A stretch of DNA of 64,000 nucleotides from Pusillimonas sp. DMV24BSW_D (GCF_011388195.1 NZ_CP049990.1:62001-126000), one strand, 5' to 3'. Positions 43,145 through 53,169 are shown, numbered from the stretch's first letter. Program-made: numbers and translations. The notes: generated by a model from the letters alone, not told the origin.

Positions 43145-45175
43145 ATGACGCCTGTCTATTTCAGCGACTGCCTGACTGCGCAACTCGAGTTCCTGGGCAA
43201 AACCCAGGATCACGGCACCTTGCTGGTTGCCGACGAGAACGATGTCATCGTGGCTGCGGCGGAGAACGCGGGCGATTGGCTGGGTCCAAATGCCAAGGAA
43301 ATGTTGGGGCGCCCCTGGATGGCGCTGTTCCCCCAAATCCACCCTCCCTCGTCGTTGAGCTCATTTGAAGCAATAGGCCTGTCAGGCATTCATTTACATC
43401 CCGTGCGTATCAACAACAGGTCACTTATCATGGCCAGACATCGCACCGGAAATAATGTTGTCGTAGAGTTCGAAGCCGAATCCGAAACAAACGCATTCGG
43501 GCGTGATCGAGGCGCTATTTTGGCGGCGTGCCTTTCGCAAATGGGGCGCACCGACTCAGAACAGGCCGCTGCCGAATGCCTGATGCGCTTTATTGCCATG
43601 GTCACGGGTTTCGACCGCGTCATGCTCTTGCAGTTTTTACCGAACTGGCATGGCAAAGTCATTGCAGAAACTTTAAAGTCGGGTATCTCGGGTTATTTGA
43701 ATCATCACTTCCCTGCCAACGACATACCCGAGAACGCCCGCAGGCTATACACACGCAAGCTGCAACGCCTTATTGCCGATGCGCACGCCGAAACAATCCA
43801 CATTCTGTCAACTCGGCCGGAGCCGGTTGACCTGACCTATGCCGAATTGCGCGCCGTTCATCCTGTTCATATTCAATATATGAAGAATATGAATGTCACT
43901 ACGTCGTTCAGCGTTTCAATTGTGATTGGTGATAGCTTATGGGGCCTGATTCCATGCCATAACCTGACGGGCAAACGGTTATCTTTCGCCGACCGGCAGT
44001 TGTGCGAACACCTTAGCCGTATTGCCGGCTTGCACATGTCGGGCCTGGCCCAACTGCGCCACGCTAAAGAACGGCACACACACTTGCTCATGCGGCGGCA
44101 ACTGCGGCAAGACATTCAAACCAACGGCGCCAATGGGCCCACCTTTCAGCGCCAACTACAGCAAATACGTGAAACCTTTGTTGCCGACGGCGCCTGGATG
44201 CGTTATCAGGAACGTGACTTCTTCGACGGCGCAGTTCCCAACACGCCAACGCGCGCAACGCTACTTAACTGGCTGGCAGCCCAGACGCCCGGGCCGGTCA
44301 TTGCACGTCATGAACTCGACGATAACCTGAAAGAAAACGAAGAACTTCGCAAAACGGCAAGCGGGCTACTTCGCATCGAACTGAACCGTAACGAATTTCT
44401 GATCCTTATGCGCAAGGAACAATCGTCACAAATGGAATGGGCCGGTGTTCCGCAAGAAACTGCTCACCCTAACGACCCGAAAGCCGGGCTGACGCCGCGT
44501 ACGTCGTTTGAAACATGGCGTCAGCTTGTGCAGGGGATTTCCACACCATGGTCTGCCAGCGAACTGGAGAGTGCCCTTCGGCTGCGCACGAGCCTGAATG
44601 AAGTGTTCGAGTTTCTTGAGCTCGAGCAGCAGTCGCTAACCGATGCTCTAACCGGCCTTGGCAATCGCAATCAATTGAATCGTACGCTTAACGGTGTGAT
44701 TACACAGTATGAACAAACAGGCGGTCGGATGGCTGCCGTGATGATCGATCTGGACGACTTCAAACCGGTAAATGACCAATACGGCCATTCCGTAGGTGAC
44801 GAAGTGCTGATTAAGCTGGCGCAAAGGATGAAGGCTTTATTGCGTGACACCGACGTACTGGTACGTTTGGGTGGCGATGAGTTCGCTATTGTGCTTACCC
44901 GTGTGCGTGCAGTAGGTGACCCCGAACGCCTGGCCGATCGGCTTCTGAACTCCATCTCGGAACCGGTATTGCTGGATAACGGTGAGAAGGTGAGGCTTAC
45001 CGCTAGTATCGGGGCGGCGTTATACCCGGATCACGCCCGAACGGCGACCGACCTTTTGCACCGCGCCGACTTAGCCATGTATGCAGTTAAGCGCCGAAAT
45101 CGATGCGGTTTTGAGCTGTACGACCGAACGGTTAGCTATACTGCATCGCGCAACACGCCGGAACCCCCTCGTTAA
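43145..45175 (+). CDS. bphP: Bacteriophytochrome with C-terminal GGDEF domain (light-controlled diguanylate cyclase)
   Basis: A 676-residue PAS-GAF-PHY-GGDEF protein. The biliverdin-binding cysteine is C9 (SDCLTAQLEF, then QDHG). The GAF domain has the FPANDIP motif and H in AVHPVHIQYMKNMNV; the PHY tongue has PRTSF. The C-terminal domain has DALTGLGNR and an intact GGDEF (around 576) preceded by an RDTD inhibitory site five residues earlier, so it should make c-di-GMP and be product-inhibited. The usual CHH after WGLI is CHN here. No EAL or kinase domain is present. A red/far-red light switch is inferred. Confidence 0.94.
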   Translation: MTPVYFSDCLTAQLEFLGKTQDHGTLLVADENDVIVAAAENAGDWLGPNAKEMLGRPWMALFPQIHPPSSLSSFEAIGLSGIHLHPVRINNRSLIMARHRTGNNVVVEFEAESETNAFGRDRGAILAACLSQMGRTDSEQAAAECLMRFIAMVTGFDRVMLLQFLPNWHGKVIAETLKSGISGYLNHHFPANDIPENARRLYTRKLQRLIADAHAETIHILSTRPEPVDLTYAELRAVHPVHIQYMKNMNVTTSFSVSIVIGDSLWGLIPCHNLTGKRLSFADRQLCEHLSRIAGLHMSGLAQLRHAKERHTHLLMRRQLRQDIQTNGANGPTFQRQLQQIRETFVADGAWMRYQERDFFDGAVPNTPTRATLLNWLAAQTPGPVIARHELDDNLKENEELRKTASGLLRIELNRNEFLILMRKEQSSQMEWAGVPQETAHPNDPKAGLTPRTSFETWRQLVQGISTPWSASELESALRLRTSLNEVFEFLELEQQSLTDALTGLGNRNQLNRTLNGVITQYEQTGGRMAAVMIDLDDFKPVNDQYGHSVGDEVLIKLAQRMKALLRDTDVLVRLGGDEFAIVLTRVRAVGDPERLADRLLNSISEPVLLDNGEKVRLTASIGAALYPDHARTATDLLHRADLAMYAVKRRNRCGFELYDRTVSYTASRNTPEPPR

Positions 45176-45531
45176 TTTATTCTCCTGATTCGCTTACGGG
45201 CAACGATAGAAAAAACCAGCGCAAACACGCCCAGGCCACATACCAACGCCAACAGAACAACGGCCAGGAAATCTATCAATGAACGGAAGATCGACAGATC
45301 GGCCTGGGTTGAATACGGCAAGAGCCAGGTTGCCACAACCGTTGCCAACAATCCGGCCACCAGCGCCCAGAACAAAGGCGGCCCCGCACGCAAACCCCTT
45401 CGCCGCAGCCCTTTGAAGCCGCTGAATACACCATAGATTAGCACCAGCGTAATGATGACCAGTGGCCAAAACCACCCCGACAACACCTGCCACATAATAT
45501 GAAATAGCGAAACCGGATTGAAATCATTCAT
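45172..45531 (-). CDS. Small membrane protein (DUF5368-like)
   Basis: A 119-residue protein with three predicted membrane helices (about 20-38, 52-72, 85-110) and a basic C-terminus (ARKRIRRIN). The ATG at 45531 has a strong AAGGGGG ribosome site. A longer frame to 45576 starts without one. It follows the persulfide-dioxygenase-like gene by 45 bases in the same direction, so a role in sulfide or persulfide handling is possible. The DUF assignment is from memory and not firm. It overlaps the phytochrome stop by 4 bases. Confidence 0.72.
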   Translation of the reverse strand: MNDFNPVSLFHIMWQVLSGWFWPLVIITLVLIYGVFSGFKGLRRRGLRAGPPLFWALVAGLLATVVATWLLPYSTQADLSIFRSLIDFLAVVLLALVCGLGVFALVFSIVARKRIRRIN

Positions 45532-45576
45532 AGCGCCCCCTTCAGCATGCCCGCGTGAATTGTAATCTAGCAACAC

Positions 45577-46437
45577 CTATAGTTGATTCAACGGTATTTT
45601 CAAATAACTTACACCATTGCCTTCCGGCGGCGGCGTTTGGCCCGCCCGAATATTGACTTGCACCGACGGCAAAATAAGATTGGGCATATCAAGTGTTGCG
45701 TCACGCTGGGTGCGCATTTCCACAAAAGCCGCTTCAGAAACCCCTTCGTGAATATGAATATTATGTACCCGCTGCTCCCCCACTGTGGACTCGAAATGAG
45801 CCTCGCGCCCTTCAGGCGGATAATCGTGGCACATGAACAAGCGTGTTTCCGATGGCAGGCGAAGCAACTTTTGCACTGAACGATACAAAGTATGAGCATC
45901 ACCCCCAGGGAAATCACAACGGGCCGTTCCCAGATCGGGCATGAACAAGGTGTCGCCCACGAACACCGCGTCGCCCACCTTGTAAGCCATGCACGCCGGG
46001 GTGTGGCCAGGTACATGGATCGCCTCGGCTTGCAGGTTCCCAATGGTAAACGGCACCCCTTCTTCGATAAGGTGATCGAATTGGCTTCCATCCAGGCGAA
46101 ACTCAGGTTCAAGGTTGAATATTTTCTTGAACACACCTTGCACTCGGGTAATGTTCGCGCCGATGGCTATTTTTCCACCCAAGCGCGAGCGCATATAAGG
46201 CGCAGCCGATAGGTGATCGGCATGGGCATGGGTTTCCAGAATCCACTCAACCGACAAATTCATTTCCTTCACGAAAGCAATGACCTTATCGGCGGAGGCC
46301 GTCGACGTTCGCCCCGCTTTTGGGTCGTAATCCAGCACCGGATCAACTATTGCGCAAACGGACCCAGGCTTTTCATACACAACATAAGTCACCGTGCCGG
46401 TGGTGTCATCGTAAAAGCCTTTAACAATAGGGTTCAT
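45577..46437 (-). CDS. blh: ETHE1/Blh-type MBL-fold persulfide dioxygenase-like protein
   Basis: A 286-residue metallo-beta-lactamase-fold enzyme with ETHAHADH (H70, H72, D74, H75), the second ligand set in VPGHTPACMAY and VFVGDTLFMPDLGTARCDFPGG. This is the ETHE1/Blh pattern, where glutathione persulfide is oxidised to sulfite with a single Fe(II). It is divergent from a BigR-type repressor, and an AT-rich operator-like repeat lies between them, as in the bigR-blh systems of other proteobacteria. Confidence 0.9.
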   Translation of the reverse strand: MNPIVKGFYDDTTGTVTYVVYEKPGSVCAIVDPVLDYDPKAGRTSTASADKVIAFVKEMNLSVEWILETHAHADHLSAAPYMRSRLGGKIAIGANITRVQGVFKKIFNLEPEFRLDGSQFDHLIEEGVPFTIGNLQAEAIHVPGHTPACMAYKVGDAVFVGDTLFMPDLGTARCDFPGGDAHTLYRSVQKLLRLPSETRLFMCHDYPPEGREAHFESTVGEQRVHNIHIHEGVSEAAFVEMRTQRDATLDMPNLILPSVQVNIRAGQTPPPEGNGVSYLKIPLNQL

Positions 46438-46469
46438 AGTGCACCTTCAAAGTAATTTATCTTGCTTTC

Positions 46470-46504
46470 ATTATATTGAAAAATATAATATATTCAAATA
46501 TAAT
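46470..46504. promoter_or_regulatory. AT-rich inverted repeat, probable BigR/SqrR operator
   Basis: Outer arms ATTATATT (46470-46477) and AATATAAT (46497-46504) are perfect. Inner TTGAA (46476-46480) and TTCAA (46493-46497) are also symmetric, offset by one base. The site lies between divergent blh and bigR, about 33 and 47 bases from their starts. Confidence 0.7.
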
Positions 46505-46550
46505 GATATCGTATTCTAACTTCCTGAGCATTGATTCTGATCAACACATC

Positions 46551-46871
46551 ATGACTGAACTTACCCTTAACCTGGAATCGGTTCGTGAATCGGCGGAGCA
46601 GGCTTGCCGTTTAATGAAGGTTTTATCAAACCCCGATCGCCTGCTTTTGCTGTGCCAACTTACTGAAGGTGAAAAGTGCGTGAGCGAACTCGAAGCGTTG
46701 GTAGGAATCAGCCAACCTACCCTTTCCCAACAACTGGGGGTTTTGCGTACCGAAAACATCGTCAGCACCCGGCGCGAAGGTAAGAATGTGTATTACCAAA
46801 TCGGCAGTCAGCAGGCACTTGCCGTCATGCAAGTACTGTATGAGCAATTCTGTGGCCCAAACAAGGAGTAA
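46551..46871 (+). CDS. bigR: ArsR-family persulfide-responsive repressor (BigR/SqrR type)
   Basis: A 106-residue winged-helix repressor starting MTELTLNLESV. Cysteines C35 (LLLLCQLTEG) and C101 (EQFCGPNKE) are 66 residues apart, the same spacing as the redox pair C41/C107 of SqrR, so persulfide-induced tetrasulfide formation is expected to release DNA. An in-frame start at 46476 lies inside the operator and is rejected. It is followed 3 bases later by pmpA, pmpB and a SulP gene. Confidence 0.9.
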   Translation: MTELTLNLESVRESAEQACRLMKVLSNPDRLLLLCQLTEGEKCVSELEALVGISQPTLSQQLGVLRTENIVSTRREGKNVYYQIGSQQALAVMQVLYEQFCGPNKE

Positions 46872-46874
46872 CGC

Positions 46875-47306
46875 ATGACAATCGACTGGACTCACTTCAC
46901 TCCCTGGACGTCTCTGGCAGGCGGCCTGCTTATTGGCCTATCGGCTGCGGTATTTATCCTGTTTTTGGGTCGAATTCTGGGAATTAGCGGCATCGTGGGC
47001 GGTCTGCTCAAGCCGAAAACCGGCGATTGGGGCTGGCGTTTGGCATTTGTACTGGGTTTGCTTGCCGCACCCTGGATTTGGTCGGCAGTCATCGAGCCGG
47101 TAGAGGCCACTATTGAGGCCTCTACTCCCATTCTAATCCTGGCAGGCTTGCTGGTCGGGCTTGGCACCCGTTACGGTTCGGGCTGCACCAGCGGCCACGG
47201 GGTATGCGGCTTATCGCGCCTGTCGCCTCGATCAGTCGTTGCCACCCTTGCATTCATGGCAACCGGTTTTCTCACTGTTTATGTTGTTCGCCATTTATTA
47301 GCCTGA
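46875..47306 (+). CDS. YeeE/YedE-family sulfur transport half-protein (PmpA-like)
   Basis: A 143-residue membrane protein with four helices and the family signature [20 protein letters not shown] (around 99-118), whose cysteine is central to thiosulfate or persulfide transfer in YeeE. It is a half-size protein that pairs with the next gene. Three bases separate it from bigR and 26 from the second half gene. Confidence 0.9.
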   Translation: MTIDWTHFTPWTSLAGGLLIGLSAAVFILFLGRILGISGIVGGLLKPKTGDWGWRLAFVLGLLAAPWIWSAVIEPVEATIEASTPILILAGLLVGLGTRYGSGCTSGHGVCGLSRLSPRSVVATLAFMATGFLTVYVVRHLLA

Positions 47307-47332
47307 TCGCAACCGACTTTCAAGGACTTATC

Positions 47333-47758
47333 ATGCAACGCATTTTTGAATTCCTTATCGGCCTGGTCTTCGGCCTCGGCCTTATTCTGTCAGGGATGAG
47401 TGATCCCTCGAAAGTGCTGGGGTTTCTTGATCTTACCGGGTTATGGGACCCTTCCCTGGCATTCGTGATGGGCGGCGCCATTCTAGTGGGGCTGGTTGCG
47501 TTTACCCTTGCCCGCAAACGCACCACGACTTTTCTGGGAGGCGCACTAAAACTGCCCGCGTCAACCGATATCGATAAGCGCCTGGTCATTGGCAGCCTCA
47601 CCTTCGGCGTAGGCTGGGGCCTGGCCGGTTATTGTCCCGGGCCCGCCCTGGTTTCCCTTGGTTCGGGCCAATCGAAGGCACTGATCTTCGTTATCGCCAT
47701 GTTGGCAGGTATGGCGATATACGAAATTGTGCAAAGAAAAGCCAGCCGTTCCCGTTAA
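47333..47758 (+). CDS. YeeE/YedE-family sulfur transport half-protein (PmpB-like, DUF6691)
   Basis: A 141-residue membrane protein with four helices, starting QRIFEFLIGLVFGLGLILSGM. It has the second conserved motif GVGWGLAGYCPGPALVSLG (around 92-110) with a cysteine at its centre. Together with the preceding gene it would form a full YeeE-like channel. The start at 47333 is the first methionine that fits homology; longer frames extend into the preceding gene. Confidence 0.9.
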   Translation: MQRIFEFLIGLVFGLGLILSGMSDPSKVLGFLDLTGLWDPSLAFVMGGAILVGLVAFTLARKRTTTFLGGALKLPASTDIDKRLVIGSLTFGVGWGLAGYCPGPALVSLGSGQSKALIFVIAMLAGMAIYEIVQRKASRSR

Positions 47759-47793
47759 ACCCGACAACAAGCTCATCGCTCACAGGAAGCCTC

Positions 47794-49518
47794 ATGCGAC
47801 TGCTGCCCGAATGGTTGGCACACTATCAAAAGACAAAACTGCCTGGCGACCTTACAGCGGGCCTGATTGTCACGGTCATGCTTATCCCCCAAAGCCTGGC
47901 CTACGCGATGCTGGCCGGTCTGCCGCCCGAGATCGGACTGTACGCCAGCGTGCTGCCGCTGGTCGCTTACGCTCTGCTGGGCTCAAGCATGACGCTCGCC
48001 GTCGGGCCGGTTGCCGTTGCGTCTTTAATGACGGCCAGTGCCTTGCAACCGCTGGCGCAACCCGGCACAGAACAGTATGTGGTTTTAGCCGCCACACTTG
48101 CCTTGCTTTCAGGCATCATGTTGCTGGCATTTGGCTTGCTGCGCCTGGGGTTTCTGGCCAACTTTCTTAGCCATCCGGTCATCAGCGGCTTCATTTCAGG
48201 CTCGGCTATTCTTATCACCGTGAGCCAATTGAAGCACTTGTTTGGCTTAACAACCACCGCAAACAACGTTTTTCAGGAACTCTTTCAACTGCTTGTGCAG
48301 CTTCCCCAGGCAAATCCGGCCACCACTGTTCTGGGGTTATCGACACTGGCATTCCTGTTTTTTGCACGCACTTATCTAAGCGGCGTGCTGCAAAAAGTAG
48401 GACTAAAACAAAAAACCGCGTCGCTCATTTCCAGGCTGGCACCTATGGTTGCGGTTATTGTCTCAATTATCACTGTCGCCCAGTGGAATCTTGCCGCTGA
48501 AGCCGAAGTTGCCATTGTGGGTGAAGTGCCGGCGGGGTTGCCTTCTCTTAATGTTCTTGTACCCAGCATGAACCACTTGGCTGCGCTCTGGCTTCCTGCG
48601 CTCTTGATTTCCCTTGTGGGTTTTGTAGAGAGCGTGTCCGTTGCGCAGTCATTAGCCCTTAAACGACAGGAACGTATCCAGCCGAACCGAGAGCTTCTGG
48701 GGTTGGGCGCCGCCAATATGGCGAGTGCATTATCAGGCGGCTACCCGGTTACCGGCGGCTTCGCCCGTTCCGTGGTTAATTTTGCCGCAGGCGCCAACAC
48801 GCCTCTGGCCGGCGTGATTTCGGCCGTTCTTATGGCGATAGTAATCGCGAGCCTAACCGGGCTTTTCCACCATCTGCCTCAAGCCGTGTTGTCGGCCACC
48901 ATTATCATCGCCGTTACTGCATTAGTGGATTTTTCAACTTTTAAATCCGCCTGGCAGTACGACCGTGCCGATGCATTGTCATTGGTGGTGACCTTAATAG
49001 GCGTACTGTTGTTGGGAGTCGAAGCGGGTGTATTGATAGGCGTGGCGCTATCACTTGCGGTTCTTGTATGGCGCAGCAGCCGTCCGCATATCGCCATTGT
49101 CGGCAGGGTACCTGGTACCGAACACTTCAGAAATGTCCGGCGGCATAAAGTCGATACGCTGCCCAACTTATTGGCACTGCGCGTTGACGAAAGCCTGTTC
49201 TTTGCCAATGCCTCGCTGGTGCAAAGCCATATTGAAAGATGTGTGGCCGCCAACCCGAAGGTGGAATACGTGCTCTTACTGTGCCCGGCAGTGAATCAAA
49301 TCGATTCAACCGCCCTTGAGGCTTTAACACAGTTACAGGAAAGCCTTAGCGCAAAAGGTATTCAATTTATGTTGGCCGAAGTAAAAGGCCCGGTTATGGA
49401 CCGACTACATGAAACTCACCTGGGGCGCGCCCTGGAAGGCCTTATTTTCCTGAGCGCACACGATGCCTTTAAGTTCGTGGAAGAGCGCAACCTAGACTCA
49501 TTAGCCTTCTCACGATAG
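47794..49518 (+). CDS. SulP-family inorganic anion transporter with STAS domain
   Basis: A 574-residue protein with about 11-14 membrane segments (MLIPQSLAYAMLAGLPPEIGLYASVLP, in parts near 28-55; the sulfate transporter signature) and a C-terminal STAS domain (about 455-555: LLALRVDESLFFANA; LLCPAVNQIDSTALEAL). AGGA precedes the ATG at 47794. In bigR operons such genes are thought to export sulfite or sulfate made by persulfide oxidation. A longer frame upstream lies inside pmpB. Confidence 0.92.
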   Translation: MRLLPEWLAHYQKTKLPGDLTAGLIVTVMLIPQSLAYAMLAGLPPEIGLYASVLPLVAYALLGSSMTLAVGPVAVASLMTASALQPLAQPGTEQYVVLAATLALLSGIMLLAFGLLRLGFLANFLSHPVISGFISGSAILITVSQLKHLFGLTTTANNVFQELFQLLVQLPQANPATTVLGLSTLAFLFFARTYLSGVLQKVGLKQKTASLISRLAPMVAVIVSIITVAQWNLAAEAEVAIVGEVPAGLPSLNVLVPSMNHLAALWLPALLISLVGFVESVSVAQSLALKRQERIQPNRELLGLGAANMASALSGGYPVTGGFARSVVNFAAGANTPLAGVISAVLMAIVIASLTGLFHHLPQAVLSATIIIAVTALVDFSTFKSAWQYDRADALSLVVTLIGVLLLGVEAGVLIGVALSLAVLVWRSSRPHIAIVGRVPGTEHFRNVRRHKVDTLPNLLALRVDESLFFANASLVQSHIERCVAANPKVEYVLLLCPAVNQIDSTALEALTQLQESLSAKGIQFMLAEVKGPVMDRLHETHLGRALEGLIFLSAHDAFKFVEERNLDSLAFSR

Positions 49519-49533
49519 TGGGGCGCAACGACC

Positions 49534-51300
49534 TTAAATATGTACCGAGTCGCCACCGCTATCAAGCGACTTTTTCAAGGCAAAATACTTTTCCAGCAAA
49601 TCCGACTTATACACGACACCCAATAACTTGGGGGCCTCACCGTGACTTACCACGGGTATCCGCTCGCCGGTAAAGTTCACAAAAATATCCTGAGCGGCAT
49701 CCAAACTCATGTCCGGATGCAGGGGCTTCACGAAATCCAGACGCAAAATATCACCGGCGGTTTTGTCTTCAATATCGCCCTGCCCCAATAACAACCCGGT
49801 AACATCCTGCTGGGCAATCACCCCCTGGAAAATACTGTCTTCATCAACGACATACCAATAACGCACCGGATATTCGGAAAACCGCTGCAATACGACTTTG
49901 ACCGGCGTTGCGGTAGCCACAACCGTGACCGCAGGCTTGATCAGGTCACCAATCAGCGTATCGCGCAAACGATTGCGCAAATTCGTGTCGCGTTCGCGCA
50001 CCAGTGTCACTTCATACATCGCCACTTCCGCAACGGCACGCGCAACGAAATAAGCCAATACGCAAGCCAGCATTAAAGGCAGCACCAACGCATAGCTGTG
50101 TGTCATCTCGAAGACCATCAGAATGGCCATAAGCGGCGCGCCTGTACCGGCAGCCAAAAAAGCACCCATTCCCACCGCAGCGTAGACAAACATAGGAAGC
50201 GCAAAACCTGGGAACAGCCACTCAAGCGCCTGACCAAACAAGGTTCCCACCACCGCACCCATGAACAGCGTGGGAGTGAAAACACCCCCTACCGCGCCCG
50301 AACCCACCGTAAGCGCAGTTGCCAGCAACTTCATAAGCAGTACCAGCAACACGGCATGCCATGGCCACGACGTTCCCAGTAGCGAGGCAACAACGTTATA
50401 GCCATTGCCCGCAACCAACGGCATAAACACCAGAATGACCCCCAGCAACAAGCCGCCCAGCCCCAAACGCCAGGGCTCCGACCAGCCGGTTTTTTTAAAA
50501 GCGCTGCGAAACAGATCGAGAAACTTCAGGAAATAAGGTGCGCCGAAACCGGCAACAATACCCAAAATCAGCATCGGTGCCATGGCATCGATACCAAACG
50601 TCGGTACGGCCGGCAGGGTATAGCTCACCAAATGCCCGCCTAAGGCCTTTACGGTAAAACTGGACACGGCTGCGGCCAGCAACAACGGCCCCACCGTATG
50701 GATGGCCATGGTACCCAACACAATTTCGGCGACAAACAACGCACCTGCAATCGGTGCCCCGTACGCAGCCGCAACACCTGCCGCCGCACCACAGGCGACG
50801 ATCAAACGCAAACGTGAACGATTGAACGGTGCAAAGCGGCCCAACACTGACGCCCCCAGCGCACCCAGGTGCACCATAGCGCCCTCACGACCGATCGAGC
50901 CTCCGGAGGCCACCGAAATAAGTGAAGACAGCGAGCGCAAGAGGCCCTGCCGAATAGACAGTTGGCCGTCACCAATCGCAACCGATTCCATATAATCAGA
51001 CGGCTTATCAGCACTGAAACGGGATGATGCCCGTAAGACATAACCGGCGGCAACGCCCCCTAAAGCAGGCAAAATCAAACGTGCCCACCAGGGTAAGGTC
51101 GACACAACATCATCGATTTCTCCGGCCTGACCCAGAAAAATCAACTGAAAGAAGTGGATGCCCTGATAAAAAAGGAAAGTGGCCAGCGCTCCAAGAACGC
51201 CGGCCACCGTGGCCCAGACCAGCATGGCAGGTTGCTGGGACAGCCAGCTATAACCCTGCAAACGTTGCCGCGATGCCGAAACCAGCTCACGAAGCAGCAT
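49534..51300 (-). CDS. ClC-family chloride channel/transporter with CBS pair
   Basis: A 588-residue protein with the ClC core (GGSIGREGAMVHLGALG around 132-148, GAVGGVFTPTLFMGAVVG near 336) and two CBS domains at the C-terminus (about 460-580). The GREGP motif reads GREGA here. The missing N-terminal GSGxP serine motif and the architecture fit the ClcB-like subgroup. It lies 21 bases downstream of pckG in the same direction. Confidence 0.9.
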   Translation of the reverse strand: MLLRELVSASRQRLQGYSWLSQQPAMLVWATVAGVLGALATFLFYQGIHFFQLIFLGQAGEIDDVVSTLPWWARLILPALGGVAAGYVLRASSRFSADKPSDYMESVAIGDGQLSIRQGLLRSLSSLISVASGGSIGREGAMVHLGALGASVLGRFAPFNRSRLRLIVACGAAAGVAAAYGAPIAGALFVAEIVLGTMAIHTVGPLLLAAAVSSFTVKALGGHLVSYTLPAVPTFGIDAMAPMLILGIVAGFGAPYFLKFLDLFRSAFKKTGWSEPWRLGLGGLLLGVILVFMPLVAGNGYNVVASLLGTSWPWHAVLLVLLMKLLATALTVGSGAVGGVFTPTLFMGAVVGTLFGQALEWLFPGFALPMFVYAAVGMGAFLAAGTGAPLMAILMVFEMTHSYALVLPLMLACVLAYFVARAVAEVAMYEVTLVRERDTNLRNRLRDTLIGDLIKPAVTVVATATPVKVVLQRFSEYPVRYWYVVDEDSIFQGVIAQQDVTGLLLGQGDIEDKTAGDILRLDFVKPLHPDMSLDAAQDIFVNFTGERIPVVSHGEAPKLLGVVYKSDLLEKYFALKKSLDSGGDSVHI

Positions 51301-51321
51301 GAGCCATACCGATTTTGAGCA

Positions 51322-53169
51322 TCATGATGTTTGCAATTGCGCCTGGAACCGGGAATGCAGACTGGGTAGCGCATCGGGCAAACGATGGCTTAACTTATCG
51401 AACAACTCGGCGTGCAAAGCCAACTCCTTCTTCCAGGCTTCTTCATCGATTGAAGTAATTTGCTGAAAATAGGCTTCGTTAAAGTCGAGCCCTTCCCAGG
51501 TGATGTCCTGATAACGTGGCGTAATGCCAAAAAGATGCTCGTGGCCATTGGCTTCGCCTTGAATTCGCTCGAGCATCCACTTCAACACTCGCATGTTCTC
51601 GCCAAATCCGGGCCAGATGAACCGACCGTTTTCGTCGGTTTGAAACCAGTTTACGCAGAAGATTCTGGGATGCGTTGCCTGCATTTCGTTCAATTTATCG
51701 CCCAGGCGCAACCAATGTGCAATATAGGCGCTCATGCTATAGCCACAGAAAGGCAGCATGGCGAACGGGTCACGACGAACCACGCCTTGCGCACCCACCG
51801 CAGCGGCCGTTGTTTCGGAACCTAAAGTGGCTGCCATATAAACACCCTCGACCCAGTTGCGCGCTTCGGTGACCAATGGCACGGTGTCGGAACGCCGGCC
51901 ACCGAAAATAAAGGCGTCAATGGGGACACCAGCGGGGTTGTCCCAATCGGGGTCAATCACCGGATTCTGATCTGCAGCCACCGTGAAGCGCGCATTCGGA
52001 TGCGCCGCTTTGCGGCCGCAGTCGGGGGTCCAGTCCTTTCCTTGCCAGTCGGTGCAGTGCTCGGGGGCCGGGCCCATGCCTTCCCACCAAACATCGCCAT
52101 CGTCGGTTAAGGCAACATTGGTAAACAGTACATTCTCACGCAATGTGGCCATGCAGTTGAAATTGGTTTTTTCATTGGTGCCCGGCGCAACGCCAAAATA
52201 ACCCGCCTCAGGGTTAATAGCGTAAAGGCGGCCGTCTTTACCCGGTTTAATCCAGGCAATATCATCGCCAATGGTCGTGACTTTCCAGCCGGATAAGGAT
52301 TCAGGCGGAATCAGCATGGCAAAGTTCGTTTTACCGCAAGCCGACGGGAATGCCGCCGCCACGTGCATCTTCTTACCCTCGGGCGAGGTCACACCCAGAA
52401 TAAGCATGTGTTCCGCCAACCAGCCTTCATCGTGCCCCATGGTAGATGCAATGCGCAATGCAAAGCATTTTTTACCCAGCAAAGCATTACCACCGTAGCC
52501 GGAGCCGAACGACCATATTTCGCGGGTTTCCGGATAATGCACAATGTATTTGGTTTCATTGCAAGGCCAAGCCACGTCTTTTTCGCCGGGCTCGAGTGGC
52601 TTGCCGACTGAGTGCACACAAGGCACAAACGCACCGTTGTCGCCCAGCACGTCGTAAACTTTGCGCCCCATGCGTGTCATGAGACGCATATTCACGACAA
52701 CGTAGGGGGAGTCAGACAACTCAACCCCAATGTGTGCAATGGGCGAGCCCAAAGGCCCCATGGAAAACGGAATGACGTATAAAGTGCGGCCGCGCATGCA
52801 ACCTTCAAACAACCCATTCAACGTGGTGCGCATCTTGGCCGGATCCATCCAGTTATTGGTAGGGCCGGCGTCTTCTTGCTTCTGTGAACATATGAAAGTA
52901 CGGTCTTCCACCCGTGCCACGTCGGTGGGATCGGACCAGGCCAGGTAAGAATTCGGCCTTTTCTCCGGATTCAACCGCTTTAACGTGCCCGCTTCTACCA
53001 TCATGCCGCAAAGACGATCATACTCTTCCTGAGAACCATCGCACCATTCGACGCGATCAGGCTGTGTTAGTGCTGCAATCTCGGCAACCCATTCTTTAAG
53101 CCGTTCATGCTTGACCCAATCCGGCGCGTTCAATTGAATGGAAGGTGTGCCGTCAGTTGCTACATTCAT
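51322..53169 (-). CDS. pckG: Phosphoenolpyruvate carboxykinase (GTP)
   Basis: A 615-residue enzyme that converts oxaloacetate and GTP to phosphoenolpyruvate, CO2 and GDP, the entry to gluconeogenesis. The P-loop with reactive cysteine [11 protein letters not shown] (around 282-292), [13 protein letters not shown] (metal site) and [14 protein letters not shown] (around 425) are diagnostic of the GTP form. It makes sense in a bacterium living on aromatic acids, which are funnelled into the TCA cycle. Confidence 0.97.
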   Translation of the reverse strand: MNVATDGTPSIQLNAPDWVKHERLKEWVAEIAALTQPDRVEWCDGSQEEYDRLCGMMVEAGTLKRLNPEKRPNSYLAWSDPTDVARVEDRTFICSQKQEDAGPTNNWMDPAKMRTTLNGLFEGCMRGRTLYVIPFSMGPLGSPIAHIGVELSDSPYVVVNMRLMTRMGRKVYDVLGDNGAFVPCVHSVGKPLEPGEKDVAWPCNETKYIVHYPETREIWSFGSGYGGNALLGKKCFALRIASTMGHDEGWLAEHMLILGVTSPEGKKMHVAAAFPSACGKTNFAMLIPPESLSGWKVTTIGDDIAWIKPGKDGRLYAINPEAGYFGVAPGTNEKTNFNCMATLRENVLFTNVALTDDGDVWWEGMGPAPEHCTDWQGKDWTPDCGRKAAHPNARFTVAADQNPVIDPDWDNPAGVPIDAFIFGGRRSDTVPLVTEARNWVEGVYMAATLGSETTAAAVGAQGVVRRDPFAMLPFCGYSMSAYIAHWLRLGDKLNEMQATHPRIFCVNWFQTDENGRFIWPGFGENMRVLKWMLERIQGEANGHEHLFGITPRYQDITWEGLDFNEAYFQQITSIDEEAWKKELALHAELFDKLSHRLPDALPSLHSRFQAQLQTS

